Origin: Myxococcota bacterium
GTDB taxonomy: Bacteria > Myxococcota_C > UBA6777
NCBI GenBank assembly: GCA_023150835.1
Contig: JAKLKB010000009.1
Span: 17,976-81,975 of the forward strand
Direction of reading: 5' to 3'
Length of the DNA: 64,000 nt
The notes below the pieces were generated by a model that was not told where the DNA came from, did not search any database, and saw nothing but the letters and a program-made list of their open reading frames with translations. The position numbers and the translations under genes are program-made. Shown piece by piece: positions 25,703-35,329 of the stretch (its first letter is position 1; each line of letters opens with the position of its first letter).

Positions 25703-27798
25703 CACGCTACAGCGTTTCCGCCCCCCACAAGCTGCTGTTGTCTGGCGCATACACCGTCCTCGATGGGCATCCCGCCCTTGGTCTGGCCGTCGAGCCAAGG
25801 ATGCACCTCACCCTCGACACCGCCTCGCATGAACCTTGGCCCCGCGACAACCCTTTTGCCGAAGCGGTCCGAGCCGTCATGCGCGAAGAAGCCCACCGCA
25901 TCGGCGTTTCAGAACTTCCTCCCAGCCTCGGCTTTTCGACGCATACCGAGATGCCTGTTCATGGATGGGGCGTCGGCAGTAGCGCAGCCTTCGTCACTTG
26001 CCTCACTCACGCATGTTCTCTTGCGATGGGGCTTGCTCTCGATCCCACCGAGATCTTTGCGATCGCCCGCCGCGCCCATCGCTTCGCTCAACAAGAACAA
26101 GGCAGCGGACTCGATATCGCTGCTTGCACCTTTGGCGGACTGATCGGCGCAAACAACGCGCACACCGCCTCCACTCCCCATATCCATCTGCTCGAATGGC
26201 CCGAAGAGATCGCCGTCTTGTTGATCCGTTCTGACAAAAAAGCCGACACCCGCGAGATGATCCAAACCTACCACCAAACCCCCAAAGAACATGCTCGCGC
26301 TGAACGCCATGCCCTCTTGCGATCCATCGACCGCGTGTGGGACGCCGCTTTCAAAACATCCGATCTCCTCGCAGCCCTCGCCGAAAACAGCCGTTGCGAG
26401 GCCGATTGGTCCCACGCCATGCAGATCCCTCTCGTCACACCCCTTCAACACCAACTCGAACAAGCCTTCGCTGCGCACAAACCGCATATCGTGATCAAAT
26501 CTCTCGGTGCAGGCGGCGGCGATAGCATCGGTTGTTTCTACCACCGCGAATACCTCCACCTCGCCGATATCGCCGAACACACCAAAGCCTTTTCCCTCCA
26601 AGTCCGACCTGTTCGCGTTGAAAGACACGGCTCCTCCACTCACACCACACACTTCGATCCCCTTGACCTCGCACACATCGCAACCTCCACCATCTCGAAT
26701 ACTCGGGCTTTACACACACAGGACTCGTCGATGACGACCGATCTCTTGGCTCCTTATCAAGAACACGCACAACGCGCTTGGGAAGCGCTACAACCGCAGC
26801 TACTCCAACAAGAACGCGCCCTTGCCCCCATGCTTGCTCACCATTTCCAAGCCACAGGAAAACTCTTACGCCCCGCGATCGCCCTCGCCTTCTTCGATCA
26901 ACTCAACGCAAAACAGACTTTTGAGACCCCCCAATGCTCGGAACAAATGACTCAAACTGCCCTTGCCATCGAGCTTTTACACAACGCAACGCTCATCCAC
27001 GATGATCTCCAAGACGGAGACGCTTTCCGACGTGGTATCCCCACTGTCTGGAAAGCTTTTGATGCTTATCAAGCGATCAACGCGGGTAGTGCGCTGTACT
27101 TTTACGCCCTTCAATGGCTCGCGAACCTTTCTCTCACCCCGCTTACCATCGTCCGATTGCATCAACTCTTTGCCACTCAAACCCTCGCCATCATCGCAGG
27201 CCAAGCTCTCGAAAAGCAGCTTTGGGCCGCTCTCGACGATCCACAACAACACCAAACCGAAACCCTTTATCTCGAAGTCGTCGAGAAAAAAACCTCCGCC
27301 CTTTTCGCCTTGCCGATGATGTCTGCGGCCATCCTCGCGGGTCTTGACCCCGCTTCGACACTCGCTCTACAGGACGTCGCACGACCGCTCGGTGCGCTGT
27401 TTCAGATCCAAGACGATATCCTCGATCTATTCGGAAACAAGGGCCGCGATACCGTAGGAACCGATATCGCCGAAGGCAAACCAAGCTACCCTGCATTGTA
27501 CGCACTCCAACACGCCTCCCCTGACCACGCTGCACGCCTCTATCAGATCCTACGCAGCCCCCGCGAACAAACCACACATACCGATATCCTCTGGGCCATC
27601 GACTTGATCCGCTCCTGTGGCGCGCTCCATGCCTCTCTTCAAAAAATGCACTCCCTCCGCCAACAAGCCCTCGCGGCTCTCACCCGCGCCGTCCCCGCCC
27701 CACACACACCATCAAGCTTCCTTCACGCCGTCTGCGACAAGATCATGCTACCGATCCAACATCTTTCCCATCCCTCGGCTCGCGAAAGGCTTGCTTGA
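25699..27798 (+). CDS. Fused phosphomevalonate kinase-polyprenyl diphosphate synthase
   Basis: This single 699-residue frame starts in the ATGA overlap with mvaD (AGGAG 7 bases upstream). Residues 1 to about 335 are a GHMP phosphomevalonate kinase: APHKLLLSGAYTVLDG, GWGVGSSAAFVT, GSGLDIAACTFGG and SLGAGGGDSIGCF. A short Ser/Thr linker follows, and from about residue 345 the chain is a trans-isoprenyl diphosphate synthase. It has both Asp-rich metal-binding motifs: DDLQD (435-439) and DDILD (572-576), plus GKLLRP and EVVEKKTSALF. The junction contains a Met (codon at 26731) that could have been the start of an ancestral separate gene. No ribosome site or stop separates the halves. The enzyme would both make mevalonate diphosphate and extend the resulting isoprene units. 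Confidence 0.9.
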   Translation: MTRYSVSAPHKLLLSGAYTVLDGHPALGLAVEPRMHLTLDTASHEPWPRDNPFAEAVRAVMREEAHRIGVSELPPSLGFSTHTEMPVHGWGVGSSAAFVTCLTHACSLAMGLALDPTEIFAIARRAHRFAQQEQGSGLDIAACTFGGLIGANNAHTASTPHIHLLEWPEEIAVLLIRSDKKADTREMIQTYHQTPKEHARAERHALLRSIDRVWDAAFKTSDLLAALAENSRCEADWSHAMQIPLVTPLQHQLEQAFAAHKPHIVIKSLGAGGGDSIGCFYHREYLHLADIAEHTKAFSLQVRPVRVERHGSSTHTTHFDPLDLAHIATSTISNTRALHTQDSSMTTDLLAPYQEHAQRAWEALQPQLLQQERALAPMLAHHFQATGKLLRPAIALAFFDQLNAKQTFETPQCSEQMTQTALAIELLHNATLIHDDLQDGDAFRRGIPTVWKAFDAYQAINAGSALYFYALQWLANLSLTPLTIVRLHQLFATQTLAIIAGQALEKQLWAALDDPQQHQTETLYLEVVEKKTSALFALPMMSAAILAGLDPASTLALQDVARPLGALFQIQDDILDLFGNKGRDTVGTDIAEGKPSYPALYALQHASPDHAARLYQILRSPREQTTHTDILWAIDLIRSCGALHASLQKMHSLRQQALAALTRAVPAPHTPSSFLHAVCDKIMLPIQHLSHPSARERLA

Positions 27799-28004
27799 AA
27801 TCCCGTGAGATCGTGCGACATCGCTTCGACCGCCAATTTGTCGGGATGTGATACGATATCCGTGTGATGTGTTCCCATAGGATAGTGCGTAGACACCCGA
27901 TTGTTGGGCAGCCACACCTGTCTGCCCCTACGTTTTGTGATCACACGCCCTGCGGATCTCGTATTATGCCCTCAATGCTTGGTTGAGATCCCGTGAGATC
28001 GTGC
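27793..28004. repeat. Direct repeat flanking family A copy 1
   Basis: ATCCCGTGAGATCGTGC occurs at about 27799-27816 and again at about 27987-28003, either side of the family A element. The left copy begins at the stop codon of the fusion gene. The repeat shares GAGATCGTG with the reverse complement of the palindrome at 21577. Confidence 0.6.
27850..27965 (+). mobile_element. Family A palindromic MITE-like element, copy 1
   Basis: The left end GATACGATATCCG and right end CGGATCTCGTAT are imperfect inverted repeats. The core holds the TTGGGCAGCC...CTGCCCCTAC hairpin. It lies in the gap between the kinase-prenyltransferase fusion and the outer-membrane-like protein. It has no ORF. Same orientation as the copy at 41135. 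Confidence 0.7.
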
Positions 28005-28049
28005 TACAGTACGATGCCTTCTGTGTTTGCGAAACCAAAGGAGAACATC

Positions 28050-28664
28050 GTGCAACAACACCGCCACACACCACCCAATCCCGATCATTTCGCCTTTTCG
28101 CCTCGATCTGCTCTTGCTCTGCTGATCGCCCTTGTTTGCTTGCTGACCACCCTCGAAGCCCACGCTTACCGCATCGGCGGAACCAACCCCTACGCTGGCT
28201 CACGGCGCGAAGGTTATATGTACCAAGAAGGCACCAAACGCGCACTCGAACTCGAAGTACACGGCGGCTTCGATGTCGTCGAACAAGGTCTCGCCGCAGG
28301 CATCCGCTTTCACATCCCCATCGTCCACAACGGCCTTCTACCCGACTTTAACGACGCCTTGTACTTTACCGTAGGCTCAGACTTCTATTGGACCCGCTGG
28401 AAGGGCATCTTTGGTGTCGGCTTTGGCGTTCCGCTCACCGTCTTGTGGCGACTCTTTTTCACCAAGCTCTTTTCCTTGGGCATCGAAGTCGGACTCAACC
28501 CCTACGTCCACCTCCGCTGGTTCAGCGAAACCTACAATTATGGATTTTTGCCCGTCTTTTTCGTGGGTGCTGTGACGCTGCACTTCGATATCACTCCCCT
28601 GCTCAGCGTCATGGTCCGCCTCGGTTCCCCCTACCTCAGCGCGGGTGTCTCTTTTCGGTTTTGA
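28050..28664 (+). CDS. Small outer-membrane beta-barrel-like protein
   Basis: The protein has 204 residues from a GTG start with AAAGGAG 7 bases upstream. A long polar N-region precedes a hydrophobic signal core (ALALLIALVCLLTTLEAHA, cleavage near residue 39). The mature part is built from alternating hydrophobic and polar strands rich in Phe, Tyr, Gly and Val. It ends in VSFRF, a terminal Phe typical of proteins assembled by the Bam machinery. I read it as an 8- to 10-strand outer membrane protein of unknown function. It is convergent with the TPR gene at 28676. Confidence 0.65.
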   Translation: MQQHRHTPPNPDHFAFSPRSALALLIALVCLLTTLEAHAYRIGGTNPYAGSRREGYMYQEGTKRALELEVHGGFDVVEQGLAAGIRFHIPIVHNGLLPDFNDALYFTVGSDFYWTRWKGIFGVGFGVPLTVLWRLFFTKLFSLGIEVGLNPYVHLRWFSETYNYGFLPVFFVGAVTLHFDITPLLSVMVRLGSPYLSAGVSFRF

Positions 28665-28675
28665 GAAATCTCGGT

Positions 28676-31600
28676 TTAGAGGCTTTTGGCGATGGTGCGG
28701 ATCTGTGGAGCGGTTGGGGCGTTGGGGGAAAGGCGTAAGAATTGGTTGAAGGCACGTTTGGCTTTTTTGGGTTGTTGAAGGTTCATATAGATCAAGCCGA
28801 GGACACGGTACGCATCGCCCATCTTGGGATCTGCTTTGATCGCGCTTTGCATCTTTTGTTGCGCGGCGGGAAGCTTGCCTGAAAACATCAACCGCATCCC
28901 TTCGGCGTGGTATTTTTTCGCAAGCGCAGGATCGCGTGGGGCCGCACGGCGTTTGACGGGCCGCTTCACTGGCCGCTTCACTGGCCGAGGTTCGGAGACG
29001 GGTTCTTCTCGACGCTCCGCAGGTTCTTCGCGCCGTTCGGGTGTCGGCTCTTCGCGCCGTGTCGCAGGCTCTTCTCGACGTGTCGCAGGCTCTTCGCGAC
29101 GTGCCGCAGGTTCTTCTCGACGTTCGGGTGTCGGCTCTTCGCGACGTGTGACAGGTGTTTCGCGGCCTTGCGTGGAACCCATCTGCGGAGTGGAAGCCTC
29201 AGGTGTTCCAGCGTCTGGAGCCGAAACGCCCGCGTCTTGGCCTTCGACACGCGCCAACATCGGGCGTTCGGATGGGCGAGGGGTTGGGCGAGCCTCGATG
29301 CGTTTCGCGGGTGGAGTTTGGCGCGAAACGATCGGTTCAGGTGTCAATTCATCTGATTTCGGTTTGCGGGGTTGTTGAAGGCTACTGATCGCGATCAACA
29401 TCACGGTAGCAACGACGATTACGCCGATCCCACCGAACAACAGGATCTTGCGATTTCGATCCGCTTCAGCTTTTTGTTCTGCAACAAGCCGATGGAATTC
29501 ATCTTCTTCGGGCGAAGTGTATGCGCCTGCGTGATCGTTGGCAGGGGAAGAAAAGAAGTCCTCGCTCGTCGGGTCAAAGTCTTCCACGTCGCCACTCGTG
29601 TGGGGTTGTGCGGCAAGCGGGTGGCTTTTGGTGGGAGCTTTGGCGTCGGTTTTCAGCGCAGACTCGACTTTGATCGGCTGCGTTTTGGCCGTCGGTTGGG
29701 GCTTTGCAGCGGTGGCCGCCTTTTCGGAAACCGCAACAGCAGCGGGTTTCTCCGCACGGGTCGCTGGTTTCAAGGGCGCTTCTGCGGCCTTGTCAAGACC
29801 AATCGAGAAGGAAGCGAAGACGCCAGATTCTGTGACGGGCTGTTTTCGCTCGGAGATCTCGACTTTTACAGCGATCTCTTGCGAAGGAGGCGGTGCAGCG
29901 GGTTCTTCTACTGCTTTCTCGGAGGAAAGCGTAAACGCCGAAGCGGAAGACGAAGACGGCGCAGAGATCGAGATCTCGGCTTTTTTCTCCTGAGAAGCAG
30001 ACTCTTCGGAAGCCGAAGAAGGAGGAGCCATCAAAAACGGCGTCATGGGCCGTGTATCGGCTTTTTTGGCTGCGGGGGCCGCCGACTTTTCTTTTTCTGA
30101 TTTTTCTTTTGCGGCACGCGAAGCGATATCCAACACATTCATCTGTGCGATGGTGTCGGATGCAGCGACCTCCGCTCGTTCAAACGCAACAGCATCGTCC
30201 AAAGAAACCGCTGCGATCTCGACCTTCGCGGAGCTTGCCGTCGACTCTTGGAAGGGGTGCATCGAGCGCGTGGGACGAGAACTTCCAGCGGGCTCAGAGC
30301 CTGCATCAAAGGGGGCGTCGTCGAGGGACTGTTCACGCAGCGCCACGCTTGGCAACGCTTCTTGCGCAGGCAGCGACAAGATCGGCAACGAAGCGTACGT
30401 CGCAGCCGCTTCAACGTCTCCGACGGCAGAAGCCGATAACAACAGGTCTGCACCAAACGCTCCCGCAAAGGGCCGCGTATCAAGCGTGTGGTCTGTAAGC
30501 TTTGGGTTGTCTGTTTTGGTCTCCGCATCTTTTCTCTCGCCAAGCGCAGAAAACGACGGCAGATCGTCGTGCGTCAACGAGCGAACTTGCTCTTCAAGGT
30601 TCTGTTTCAGATCGCTTTCCAACAGATCCGACACAAGATTCATCGAGATCGCATCCAGATCGGAAAAGCTGCTGACCTTTTGTTTGACGATGGAGGGAGG
30701 AACCTCAAACTCTGCCGTTCCCGAAGAGACGGGCTTTTGAGCGGAATCGCCGCCAAAACGCTCCAACTCCCCCGAAGCAGACGCTTTGTGAAACGCTTCG
30801 AGCGCGGTGCGATCTTGCGGATCTCCGAGCAGATGGGAAACCGAATACACGTCTTCATCGTCGGCTCCGTCGTCCACCGAAGGAACCTCCAATGTCCCGA
30901 AGGCTTGGATATCGGGTAGCGCCGGGCGCGACGGCGAGGATGTCGAAGAAGACGCTCGGGACGTGTCTTTGCTTGAGCTTGGCGAAGAGACCGCTGGAAG
31001 GATATCTTGTGACAGCGAAGTGATCGCAGAATCCAACATCATCCCCAAACCGGCGATCTCGTCGTCCAAGGCGGTTTTGATTTTGGGTGGCACCGTTTCA
31101 AGCCGACTTCCCGTCAACTCGGAGACGTCTTTGACCGTAGGTAAGCCGGGATGTGTACTCAGCTCGGGAGGTTTGCGTTTCCTCCCAGAGTCCGACGGCG
31201 GCGAGGTGTAATGGTCAGGCTGTGAAGAGGACGCCACGTCTCCTCCCAAAAACGGCTCTTCGACAGGTTCTGTAAAGTCCGCAGGTGGCCGAAAGGCTGG
31301 GACGTTGGGCGACGTCTCAAACTCAGAAAAGGCTTCATTTCGGAGCGTAGGAGCGAGTTCGCGTTGTCGCAACGACGAAGAGTCTTCTTGGGATGCAAAG
31401 GCGGGCGGCGGCATATTTGGGATAGTTTGCGAAAGGTCTTCGGGTTCATACACTGAGGTGTCTGCGGAGACTGATTTTTTCGCTGTTTTGGATTGCGGGG
31501 CTGTGAGGCGCTGTTCTTGAAAAGCCCGTTGTGCCGCCCCAAAGATATCACCTGCGGTCGCGGTTTGCCTAGCGGTGGGGATCTGCGTTCCTTTCAGATA

Positions 31601-31840
31601 CGACGCCGACTCGGAGACCTCGGGGATCGCAAACGCAGCCTCGCGTTGTTGCAATGCCTCGGCAGCCTCGGAGACGATGCCCTCGGTGGATTCGTCGACC
31701 TCATCAAATAAACCAGAAGTGTGTTCTTCTCGCATCCGACGGTCCACGTGGGAAACAAAGCCTCGCAACAGCTTTGCGGCATCGGATACATCGTCTTTCA
31801 TCCCCTGAGGGATCTCAAAGAGATCGCGTTTCTCGCTCAT
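28676..31840 (-). CDS. Large membrane-anchored protein with C-terminal TPRs (1054 aa)
   Basis: The start is the ATG before SEKRDLFEIPQ (GGAG 9 bases upstream). About 750 N-terminal residues are largely low-complexity (Ser, Ala, Glu, Pro) with short conserved-looking acidic segments such as DDEDVYSVSHLLGDPQD, and probably disordered. A membrane span lies at about 795-820 (ILLFGGIGVIVVATVMLIAI). Next is a run of REEPATR/PERREEPA repeats (about 900-960), then a KRPVKRPVKR basic patch. Finally come two or three TPRs (about 970-1054: YHAEGMRLMFSGKLPAAQQKM; AYRVLGLIYMNLQQPKKA). The layout matches the zinc-ribbon/TPR protein except that the N-terminus has no zinc ribbon. The function is unknown. Confidence 0.65.
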   Translation of the reverse strand: MSEKRDLFEIPQGMKDDVSDAAKLLRGFVSHVDRRMREEHTSGLFDEVDESTEGIVSEAAEALQQREAAFAIPEVSESASYLKGTQIPTARQTATAGDIFGAAQRAFQEQRLTAPQSKTAKKSVSADTSVYEPEDLSQTIPNMPPPAFASQEDSSSLRQRELAPTLRNEAFSEFETSPNVPAFRPPADFTEPVEEPFLGGDVASSSQPDHYTSPPSDSGRKRKPPELSTHPGLPTVKDVSELTGSRLETVPPKIKTALDDEIAGLGMMLDSAITSLSQDILPAVSSPSSSKDTSRASSSTSSPSRPALPDIQAFGTLEVPSVDDGADDEDVYSVSHLLGDPQDRTALEAFHKASASGELERFGGDSAQKPVSSGTAEFEVPPSIVKQKVSSFSDLDAISMNLVSDLLESDLKQNLEEQVRSLTHDDLPSFSALGERKDAETKTDNPKLTDHTLDTRPFAGAFGADLLLSASAVGDVEAAATYASLPILSLPAQEALPSVALREQSLDDAPFDAGSEPAGSSRPTRSMHPFQESTASSAKVEIAAVSLDDAVAFERAEVAASDTIAQMNVLDIASRAAKEKSEKEKSAAPAAKKADTRPMTPFLMAPPSSASEESASQEKKAEISISAPSSSSASAFTLSSEKAVEEPAAPPPSQEIAVKVEISERKQPVTESGVFASFSIGLDKAAEAPLKPATRAEKPAAVAVSEKAATAAKPQPTAKTQPIKVESALKTDAKAPTKSHPLAAQPHTSGDVEDFDPTSEDFFSSPANDHAGAYTSPEEDEFHRLVAEQKAEADRNRKILLFGGIGVIVVATVMLIAISSLQQPRKPKSDELTPEPIVSRQTPPAKRIEARPTPRPSERPMLARVEGQDAGVSAPDAGTPEASTPQMGSTQGRETPVTRREEPTPERREEPAARREEPATRREEPATRREEPTPERREEPAERREEPVSEPRPVKRPVKRPVKRRAAPRDPALAKKYHAEGMRLMFSGKLPAAQQKMQSAIKADPKMGDAYRVLGLIYMNLQQPKKAKRAFNQFLRLSPNAPTAPQIRTIAKSL

Positions 31841-31948
31841 CAAAATCGTCTCCACAACAGGCGACACAGCCAGTTCCCACGCACGCGCAGGAAATTAAAG
31901 TGTTCCGAATCTACCACCTTCCGAACCACCTTGCAATCTATCTACTGC

Positions 31949-31978
31949 TTGACAGCCGATTGCCGCAAAGCACATACA
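31949..31978 (+). promoter_or_regulatory. Probable promoter for selB-rsmI
   Basis: TTGACA (31949-31954) is followed after 18 bp by CATACA (31973-31978), about 75 bp upstream of the selB start. The -35 is perfect and the -10 weak. Confidence 0.4.
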
Positions 31979-32054
31979 TCAAACGCCGTTTTGTATGCCC
32001 TCCTCAAAAGATACGCAACCCACACCCCCCGAACGCACACAAAGAGACCACCGC

Positions 32055-33992
32055 ATGAAGCACCGAATCCTCGGAACAGCCGGACACATCGACCACGGGA
32101 AAAGCAGCCTTGTCCACGCGCTCACAGGCCAACGCACCGATCGCCTCCCCGAAGAACAACGCCGTGGTATCACGATCGACTTGGGCTTTGCTTCTCTTCG
32201 CGCAGAAGACGTTCACATCGGCATCGTCGATGTTCCCGGACACGAAGGCTTGATCCGTACCATGGTCGCAGGCGCCAGCGGTATGGACTTTGTGATGCTG
32301 GTAATCGCCGCCGACGAAGGGATCATGCCCCAAACCCGCGAACACCTCGCCATCTGCGACTTTTTGGGCATCCACCACGGCTTGATCGTCCTCTCCAAAG
32401 TCGACCTCGTCGATCCCGCATGGCTCGAACTTGTCCGCTCCGAGATCCGCAGCGAACTCCAACACTCCCCGCTCCAACACGCCCCCCTCCTCGAAGTCTC
32501 CTCCACCACAGGCCAAGGCATCGAAACGCTGCGCGAAGCGATCTTTGCCCTCGCTCGCCAACTCCCCGATCTCCCACACCAACAACCTGCAAGACTCCCC
32601 ATCGACCGCGCTTTTGAACTACGCGGTCTCGGACCTGTCGTCACAGGCTCACTTCACGGCCAAGATCTGCAAGTCGGCGATACCGTGATCGTCCTCCCCC
32701 TCGCCCAACAAGGCCGCATACGCGGCCTCCATGTTCATCACCAGCCCACCACCAAAGCCCATCACGGACAACGTACCGCCGTGAACCTCCAAGGCATCCC
32801 ACTCGAAGCCCTCACACGCGGACAGATCTTGACCAACGATCTCAGCCTCCAAACCTCCCGCGAGATCGCTGTTTCCTTGCGTGCTCTTCCGCACCTGCCC
32901 AAGCCGCTCAAACATCGGGCTCCTTTGCTCTGCCACCTCGGCACCCAACAGATCGCCTGCCGTCTGTGGCTCCCACAAGCCCCTCACATCGAACCCGCAC
33001 AACACGCCTTCGCTTACCTTTTGCTCGATGAACCTGTCCTTGTCCTTCCCCACGATCGCCTGATCTTGCGCGGCTTCCAGCGCTTCCCCAAACACGGCTC
33101 CACCGTCGCGGGTGGACAGATCCTCGATCCCTTCCCTCCCCGCAGAAAACGCCATCGCACCGAGCTCAGCGAACGCCTCCACACTCTTCTTCACGACCCC
33201 CTCGAACAACGCGCCGCCATGCTCATCCAAGAAGCCCAACTCCACACCCTCTCCACACCCGCTCTCGCCCAACGCCTCGGCCTCTTCGGTCAACCCCTCG
33301 ATCAACTCCTCCAACGCCTCCTCCAACAACACACTCTGCTCCAAATCGATCACGATCCCCCTCATTTTCTCCATACCTCCACACTCCACGACACTTGCGC
33401 CCTCGCCATCCAACGCCTCCAACAACATCACCAAGCTCACCCCCTCCACGAAGGGATGCCCCGCGAAGCCTTGCGTGAACAACTTCGCATCCCTTCCCCT
33501 CGGCTTTTTCAACTACTCCTCCAAACTCTCCTTCAACAGGGCAAGATCGCCCCTCCCCAAGACCTTTTGCGCCTCGCCACCCACCGCCTCCAACTCAACG
33601 ACGACCACGCCGATCTCGAACTCCGCTTGCTCTCCCTCTACCTCGACGCCACACTCTCACCCCCTCGCGTCCAAGATCTCCCCGCTCTCCTCCAACTCAC
33701 CCCCCAACAACTCAAACCCATCCTCACCTTGCTCCTTCGCAACAACCAACTCGTCCGTGTCTCCGAAGATCTCTACTTCCATCCCCAACCCCTCCACGAT
33801 CTACAACATCGCCTGATCGCTTTTCTCCTTCAACACCACACTCTCTCCCCCCAAGACTTCAAAGAACTCACCCAAACCTCCCGTAAGTTTTCCATCCCCC
33901 TCGCCGAATACTTCGACAAACAACGCCTCACCCATCGCCAAGGCGATCAACGCATCCTTCGCGACCCCAAATCCCACAAGGCACAACCATGA
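32055..33992 (+). CDS. selB: Selenocysteine-specific translation elongation factor SelB
   Basis: It delivers Sec-tRNA to UGA codons marked by a SECIS hairpin. The protein has 645 residues, normal for SelB. The start is the ATG before [19 protein letters not shown] motifs: GHIDHGKSS (G1), [10 protein letters not shown] (switch I), DVPGHE (G3) and SKVDLVD (G4). The beta-barrel domains follow ([14 protein letters not shown]). The C-terminal third consists of winged helices (LQQHTLLQ..., [22 protein letters not shown]) that bind SECIS RNA. Neither selA, selD nor tRNA-Sec is in the window. The organism should nonetheless encode selenoproteins. The gene overlaps rsmI by ATGA. Confidence 0.92.
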   Translation: MKHRILGTAGHIDHGKSSLVHALTGQRTDRLPEEQRRGITIDLGFASLRAEDVHIGIVDVPGHEGLIRTMVAGASGMDFVMLVIAADEGIMPQTREHLAICDFLGIHHGLIVLSKVDLVDPAWLELVRSEIRSELQHSPLQHAPLLEVSSTTGQGIETLREAIFALARQLPDLPHQQPARLPIDRAFELRGLGPVVTGSLHGQDLQVGDTVIVLPLAQQGRIRGLHVHHQPTTKAHHGQRTAVNLQGIPLEALTRGQILTNDLSLQTSREIAVSLRALPHLPKPLKHRAPLLCHLGTQQIACRLWLPQAPHIEPAQHAFAYLLLDEPVLVLPHDRLILRGFQRFPKHGSTVAGGQILDPFPPRRKRHRTELSERLHTLLHDPLEQRAAMLIQEAQLHTLSTPALAQRLGLFGQPLDQLLQRLLQQHTLLQIDHDPPHFLHTSTLHDTCALAIQRLQQHHQAHPLHEGMPREALREQLRIPSPRLFQLLLQTLLQQGKIAPPQDLLRLATHRLQLNDDHADLELRLLSLYLDATLSPPRVQDLPALLQLTPQQLKPILTLLLRNNQLVRVSEDLYFHPQPLHDLQHRLIAFLLQHHTLSPQDFKELTQTSRKFSIPLAEYFDKQRLTHRQGDQRILRDPKSHKAQP

Positions 33993-34924
33993 TCACGCTC
34001 TCCCTTGCACCCTACCCCGAACTCCAACCCGCCATCTACCTCGTCCCGACTCCCATCGGCCACCTCGACGATATCACCTTGCGCGCCCTCCGCACCCTCG
34101 CCACCGTCGACCGCATCGCCGCCGAAGATACCCGCAGCGCCCGCCTCTTGCTTAACCACTTTGGCCTCCAAAAACCCCTGTCCTCCATGCACCGCGATAA
34201 CGAATCCGCCCGCACCTCCGCCTTGATCGATGCCTGCAAACAAGGCGAACGCATCGCCTACATCAGCGAAGCCGGTATGCCCGGGATATCCGACCCGGGT
34301 TATCTTCTCGTCCAAGACGCCATCCTCTCCGCTGTCCCTGTGTTCGCACTCCCCGGTCCTTCCGCCTCGATCACCGCACTTGTCGCAAGCGGCCTACCCA
34401 CCGACCGCTTTCTCTTCCTCGGCTTTCTTCCCCACGCTTCCGCTCGCCGCAAACAAGCCCTTGCCCCGTTTGCTTATCTTCCCCTTTCCATCGTCCTTTA
34501 CGTCTCACCACACCGCATCTCCGATGAACTCGACGATATCCGCTCCGTCCTTGGCGACCGCCAAGCCTGCATCGCCCGCGAGATATCCAAGATCCACGAA
34601 GAATATCTACGTGGCTCCCTCTCCTCCCTCCAACTCGAACTCGCACAACGCAACCACAAACTCGGCGAGATGGTCCTGATCCTCCAAGGCGTCCCACCAC
34701 AAATCGCCGCACAAGCCCACGCCATCCTCTCAACCACCACCGACACAATGCCCCTCGACGCAGACGCTGCCCTTCAACAACACGCCCACCAACTCCTCCA
34801 AAGCAACGCACCCCTCTCCCAAATCGCCAAACAACTTTCCCACCACTGGCCGCAGATCACACGCCAACAAGCCTACGCCCTCCTCCAAACGCTCCGTCAT
34901 CCCGACCAAACCAGCAATGTCTAG
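33989..34924 (+). CDS. rsmI: 16S rRNA (cytidine-1402-2'-O)-methyltransferase RsmI
   Basis: It methylates the ribose of C1402 in the decoding centre using SAM. The protein has 311 residues. Tetrapyrrole-methylase-fold signatures: YLVPTPIGHLDDITLRAL at the N-terminus, AAEDTRSARLLL, SEAGMPGISDPGYLLV and FALPGPSASITALVASGLP. All are characteristic of RsmI. A C-terminal helical extension of about 60 residues is present. Translation is probably coupled to selB through the ATGA overlap. Confidence 0.95.
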   Translation: MITLSLAPYPELQPAIYLVPTPIGHLDDITLRALRTLATVDRIAAEDTRSARLLLNHFGLQKPLSSMHRDNESARTSALIDACKQGERIAYISEAGMPGISDPGYLLVQDAILSAVPVFALPGPSASITALVASGLPTDRFLFLGFLPHASARRKQALAPFAYLPLSIVLYVSPHRISDELDDIRSVLGDRQACIAREISKIHEEYLRGSLSSLQLELAQRNHKLGEMVLILQGVPPQIAAQAHAILSTTTDTMPLDADAALQQHAHQLLQSNAPLSQIAKQLSHHWPQITRQQAYALLQTLRHPDQTSNV

Positions 34925-34925
34925 C

Positions 34926-35142
34926 TGTGATTGCCCTGTTCTTGGGCAGCCACGGGGGGCTGCCCCTACTGTGATCGCCCTGTTCTTGGGCAGCCACGGG
35001 GGGCTGCCCCTACTGTGATTGCCCTGTTCTTGGGCAAATGCGGGGGCTGCCCCTACTGTGATTGCCCTGTTCTTGGGCAAATGCGGGGGCTGCCCCTACT
35101 GTGATTGCCCTGTTCTTGGGCAAATGCGGGGGCTGCCCCTAC
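34926..35142. repeat. Tandem array of five 43-44-bp REP-like palindromic repeats
   Basis: Units start at about 34926, 34970, 35014, 35057 and 35100. Each reads TGTGATTGCCCTGTTCTTGG and then ends with GGGGGCTGCCCCTAC. Units 1-2 carry GGGCAGCCACGG and units 3-5 the variant GGGCAAATGCGG. Each unit folds on GGGCAGCC/GGCTGCCC. The sequence is the core of the family A elements found elsewhere in the window. The array directly follows the rsmI stop and lies beside the transposase gene. Confidence 0.85.
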
Positions 35143-35253
35143 ATCGTTCGCTCGCAGACCCTGCGGGTTTTGTATAATCCGTGCCGTGCAAGGGCAAACG
35201 GCTCAACGATGGATTCGCGAAAGCCTGCGCTCGTCATGCGCCCTCAGGCTCGA

Positions 35254-35329
35254 TAGCCACCGAGTTCTCGATTTCGGTCGAAAGCCCATCCTAGCCACCG
35301 AGTTCTCGATTTCGGTCGAAAGCCCATCC
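35254..35329. repeat. 38-bp tandem duplication at the 3' end of the transposase gene
   Basis: TAGCCACCGAGTTCTCGATT and the next 18 bases occur twice in perfect tandem (35254-35291 and 35292-35329). The right copy encodes the last residues of the transposase (FDRNRELGG and stop); the left copy is a non-coding duplicate just downstream of the stop. Confidence 0.85.

Noticed and set aside
32055-33992. Looked for selA, selD or tRNA-Sec around selB
   Set aside because: Neither neighbouring genes nor intergenic spaces show them; rsmI overlaps downstream and the upstream gap holds only a promoter.
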